Source: an uncultured Lachnospiraceae bacterium
GTDB taxonomy: Bacteria; Bacillota; Clostridia; Lachnospirales; Lachnospiraceae
Direction of reading: 5' to 3'
NCBI GenBank assembly: GCA_902803015.1
Contig: CADCOL010000094.1
Span: 1 to 13,701, forward strand
DNA: 13,701 bases
Shown: positions 12,352 to 13,701 of the stretch, one piece after another
Position numbering within the stretch: the first letter of the stretch is position 1
Layout: each line of letters starts with the position of its first letter
Notes under the pieces: model-generated
Database searches by the model: none
Told to the model about the DNA's origin: nothing
Seen by the model: the letters and a program-made list of their open reading frames with translations, nothing else
Position numbers and translations under genes: made by a program

Positions 12352-13701
12352 GGAGAAGAAAACATCTCGTTTTTCGATACTGAATTCCTGTGTAACATTT
12401 TCAGGCAATGCATAATTCGCATTGGAAAGGGCAGTTGCCTTGGCGGTATAGTTTCCTGCGTTGATAGCAGGTCCGTCAATGGTTTCTACGGTTACATTGC
12501 AGGTATCTCCCACAACAAGATCTTCTTCTGCCACAGTTGCCGTTACGGTTCGTTCTTTTCCGTCATAAGCTCCGATTGTTACCTGCCAGTCAAGCGCAAC
12601 CACTTTCTGAGTTATAGTTGCTTCCACAAACTGTCCGTCTGCATTTTCGGCAGCGTAGTTTGCATTCAATCCAACCAGTTTGTAGTATACGGTATAAGTT
12701 CCGGCATTTTTTCCTACAGGAACGGCATCGGTATAGGTACCGTTTTCCGTTAAGGAGTACTGAATCTTTCCGCCGTTTGCCGTACCTGCTGTGACAAGTG
12801 CATGACTGGTTCCGTCATAAACTAATCCTCCTACAGCTGTAGGTACTTTCGTAATGCTTGCAGATGCTTTTTTAATCTCGAAGCTCTTCGTTACTGTCGC
12901 CGGTAATTCATAATTGTCGTTTGAAAGTCCTGTTGCGGTTGCCTCATAGGTGCCTGCATCAGTCTGTCCGCCGGTAACGGTTACCGTACAGGTATCTCCT
13001 GTAACCAGACCGGTTACGGTGGCTTCCGGACAATGTTCGGAACCGTCATAAGTAAACTCAAGATTACTCCAGTCAAGACCAACCGTTTTCTTTGCAATCG
13101 TTACTTCTACGAACTGACTGTCCCCGTCTGCATCAACATGGTTGCCGTCTGCCGCAACTGCTTTATAGTATACTTTATAAGTTCCGGCATCTTTCTTTGC
13201 AGGAATCGTGTCGGAATATGTACCGTTTTCTTCTAAGGAATACTGAATCTTTCCGCCTTCGGTTGCTTCTCCCGGATTAACCAGTTCCTGATCGGATCCG
13301 GTGTAAACCAATCCTTCCTTGGCTGAAGGCGCTTTCTCAATACCTGTCGGCGTCGATTTAATTTCAAACTCCACTGTCGCAGTCGCCGGCAATGTGTAAT
13401 TGTCATTGGAAAGGCCTGTCGCGGTTGCCTCATAATCCCCTGCATTGACCGCAGGCCCGTCAACGGTTTCTACGGTTACATTGCAGGTATCGCCTGTAAC
13501 CAGTCCGGTTGCAGTTGCTTTCGGGCAATGCTCGGTGCCGTCATAAGTAAACTCTGTTTTATCCCATGTCAAACCAACTTCCTTTTTACCAATGGTAAAG
13601 GATTTGGTAACTGCTGTGGGAAGTACATAGTTGATGGCTTCTTCACCATTCACCAGAAGTCCGGTTACCTTTGCAGTATAAGTTCCGGCATTCGTTTCTT
13701 C
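10945..13701 (-). CDS. Large MBG/Ig-like repeat surface protein (N-terminus outside window)
   Basis: The frame is open to the right edge; the 16 codons before a possible GTG at 13653 still read as repeat sequence (NAGTYTAKVTGLL), so that GTG is internal and the true start lies beyond the window. At least 918 residues are visible. Numbering from 13653: type A units (KKxVxLxW...YDGxEHCP...GDTC...NDNYxLP) lie at about 22-98, 188-261, 349-427 and 514-588. Type B units (GLVYTGSDQELV...GGKIQYSL...AGTYKVYYK) alternate at 104-187, 264-347 and 435-513. A third MBG-like unit (599-680), a beta-rich domain (681-758), an Ig-like domain (760-845) and a tyrosine-rich tail ending FHVNH follow. No LPXTG or other anchor is seen. 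It is probably an extracellular, elongated adhesin or matrix protein. It precedes a paralogue by 106 bases and probably leads or belongs to the same operon. Confidence 0.87.
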   Translation of the reverse strand, partial: EETNAGTYTAKVTGLLVNGEEAINYVLPTAVTKSFTIGKKEVGLTWDKTEFTYDGTEHCPKATATGLVTGDTCNVTVETVDGPAVNAGDYEATATGLSNDNYTLPATATVEFEIKSTPTGIEKAPSAKEGLVYTGSDQELVNPGEATEGGKIQYSLEENGTYSDTIPAKKDAGTYKVYYKAVAADGNHVDADGDSQFVEVTIAKKTVGLDWSNLEFTYDGSEHCPEATVTGLVTGDTCTVTVTGGQTDAGTYEATATGLSNDNYELPATVTKSFEIKKASASITKVPTAVGGLVYDGTSHALVTAGTANGGKIQYSLTENGTYTDAVPVGKNAGTYTVYYKLVGLNANYAAENADGQFVEATITQKVVALDWQVTIGAYDGKERTVTATVAEEDLVVGDTCNVTVETIDGPAINAGNYTAKATALSNANYALPENVTQEFSIEKRDVFFSEKPVAKELTYTGAAQELVTKGKATEGGKIVYRLGDGEFSDTIPTGKAVGKYTVGVSVDATDNNHAGGSEYDEIEVTIAQKALTLTWSNTELTFNDKEQSPTATLNGVVGGDDVKVTVNEAKKEVGKYTATVTFSGTDIANYKLPTNTSVEFSIVKKEEPRKEKENGSATVTMGSFIYGGSATTPVVTSSTHDASKAAISYKASGAPDDAYSGTKPTGVGTYNVRAVLPENDKYKQCVAVGTFTISYLPVPEGAYEITGEKGNDGWFTSEVKLTPAAGYEISVGDRTSFRTGSVTLSEQMTGTTFYIRKTETGEQTAGVTIAAMQIDTDAPTIEMEENNVYFCDEEGKLLAVANDKNLDKVYVNGVEVPLTDDGNGTKTFDLPVDKKKQSVNVKVVDKAGNEKSMVVITAPAWMKSGVVGDGEYYLEPKNAYGTPKEGSCTLDGDDSTYMPGIKFYAKKEGFHIFHVNH
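11890..13590 (-). repeat. Array of alternating A and B MBG-like units
   Basis: Four A units (13360-13590, 12871-13092, 12373-12609, 11890-12114) alternate with three B units (13093-13344, 12613-12864, 12115-12351). The period is about 165 residues (about 490 bases). Units nearest the N-terminus are most alike (LSNDNYxLPAT, GGKIQYSLxENGTY), while the last A and B units match the paralogue better. The array continues past the right edge. Confidence 0.85.

Noticed and set aside
12160..12753. A 197-codon + strand open frame inside the large MBG gene
   Set aside because: It lies antisense to clear repeat-protein coding, is rich in Cys, Phe, Ile and Arg, has no ribosome binding site, and repeats itself because the opposite strand repeats.
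11890..13590. Regular repeats of about 490 bases considered as CRISPR or tandem satellite DNA
   Set aside because: Units are long, diverged and in frame, and encode alternating protein domains; there are no short identical repeats with unique spacers.
13642..13653. GTG at 13653 as the true start of the large MBG protein
   Set aside because: Codons upstream continue the repeat pattern (AGTYTAKVTG) to the window edge, there is no signal peptide after the GTG, and no ribosome binding site.

Overview
The window reads as chromosomal DNA of a low-to-moderate GC Gram-positive anaerobe, most probably a Lachnospiraceae-type Clostridia. The basis is protein style and signals: a lysine-rich lipoprotein signal, secreted MBG/Ig-like repeat proteins, GGGGA-type ribosome binding sites, and a surface-protein C-terminus ending in an IPWYGP...FGK motif that I recall from that family. 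No tRNA, rRNA, CRISPR, insertion sequence or phage gene was seen. Almost all of the window is coding; no gene-free gap exceeds about 140 bases.

Layout from left to right. (1) Positions 1-263, + strand: the last part of a secreted or surface protein, followed by a clear rho-independent terminator. (2) Positions 402-4625, - strand: a tightly packed operon, read right to left, of a CHASE2-class III adenylate cyclase, a sugar phosphate isomerase/epimerase-like TIM barrel (4-base overlap), a biotin-protein ligase without the DNA-binding domain (7-base gap) and a lipoprotein (18-base gap). (3) Positions 4737-5804, + strand: a GAF-GGDEF diguanylate cyclase, divergent from the adenylate cyclase across a 111-base promoter region. 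(4) Positions 5734-13701, - strand: a second operon-like row of a large MBG-repeat protein (N-terminus outside the window), a second secreted MBG-repeat protein with a duplicated C-terminal half, a membrane-anchored FecR-domain protein, and a polytopic membrane protein. The 3' end of the last gene overlaps the 3' end of the diguanylate cyclase gene by 71 bases on the opposite strand.

The most interesting reading is a signalling and surface locus. A membrane adenylate cyclase with an extracytoplasmic sensor lies back-to-back with a diguanylate cyclase whose GAF domain carries an NK...F...D motif like that of cyclic-nucleotide-binding GAF domains. Next to it are FecR and two large repeat proteins without a recognised wall anchor. 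A cAMP to c-di-GMP relay controlling surface proteins is a hypothesis from gene order and motifs, not a demonstrated fact. Domain assignments were made by eye from translated sequence; no database search was possible.
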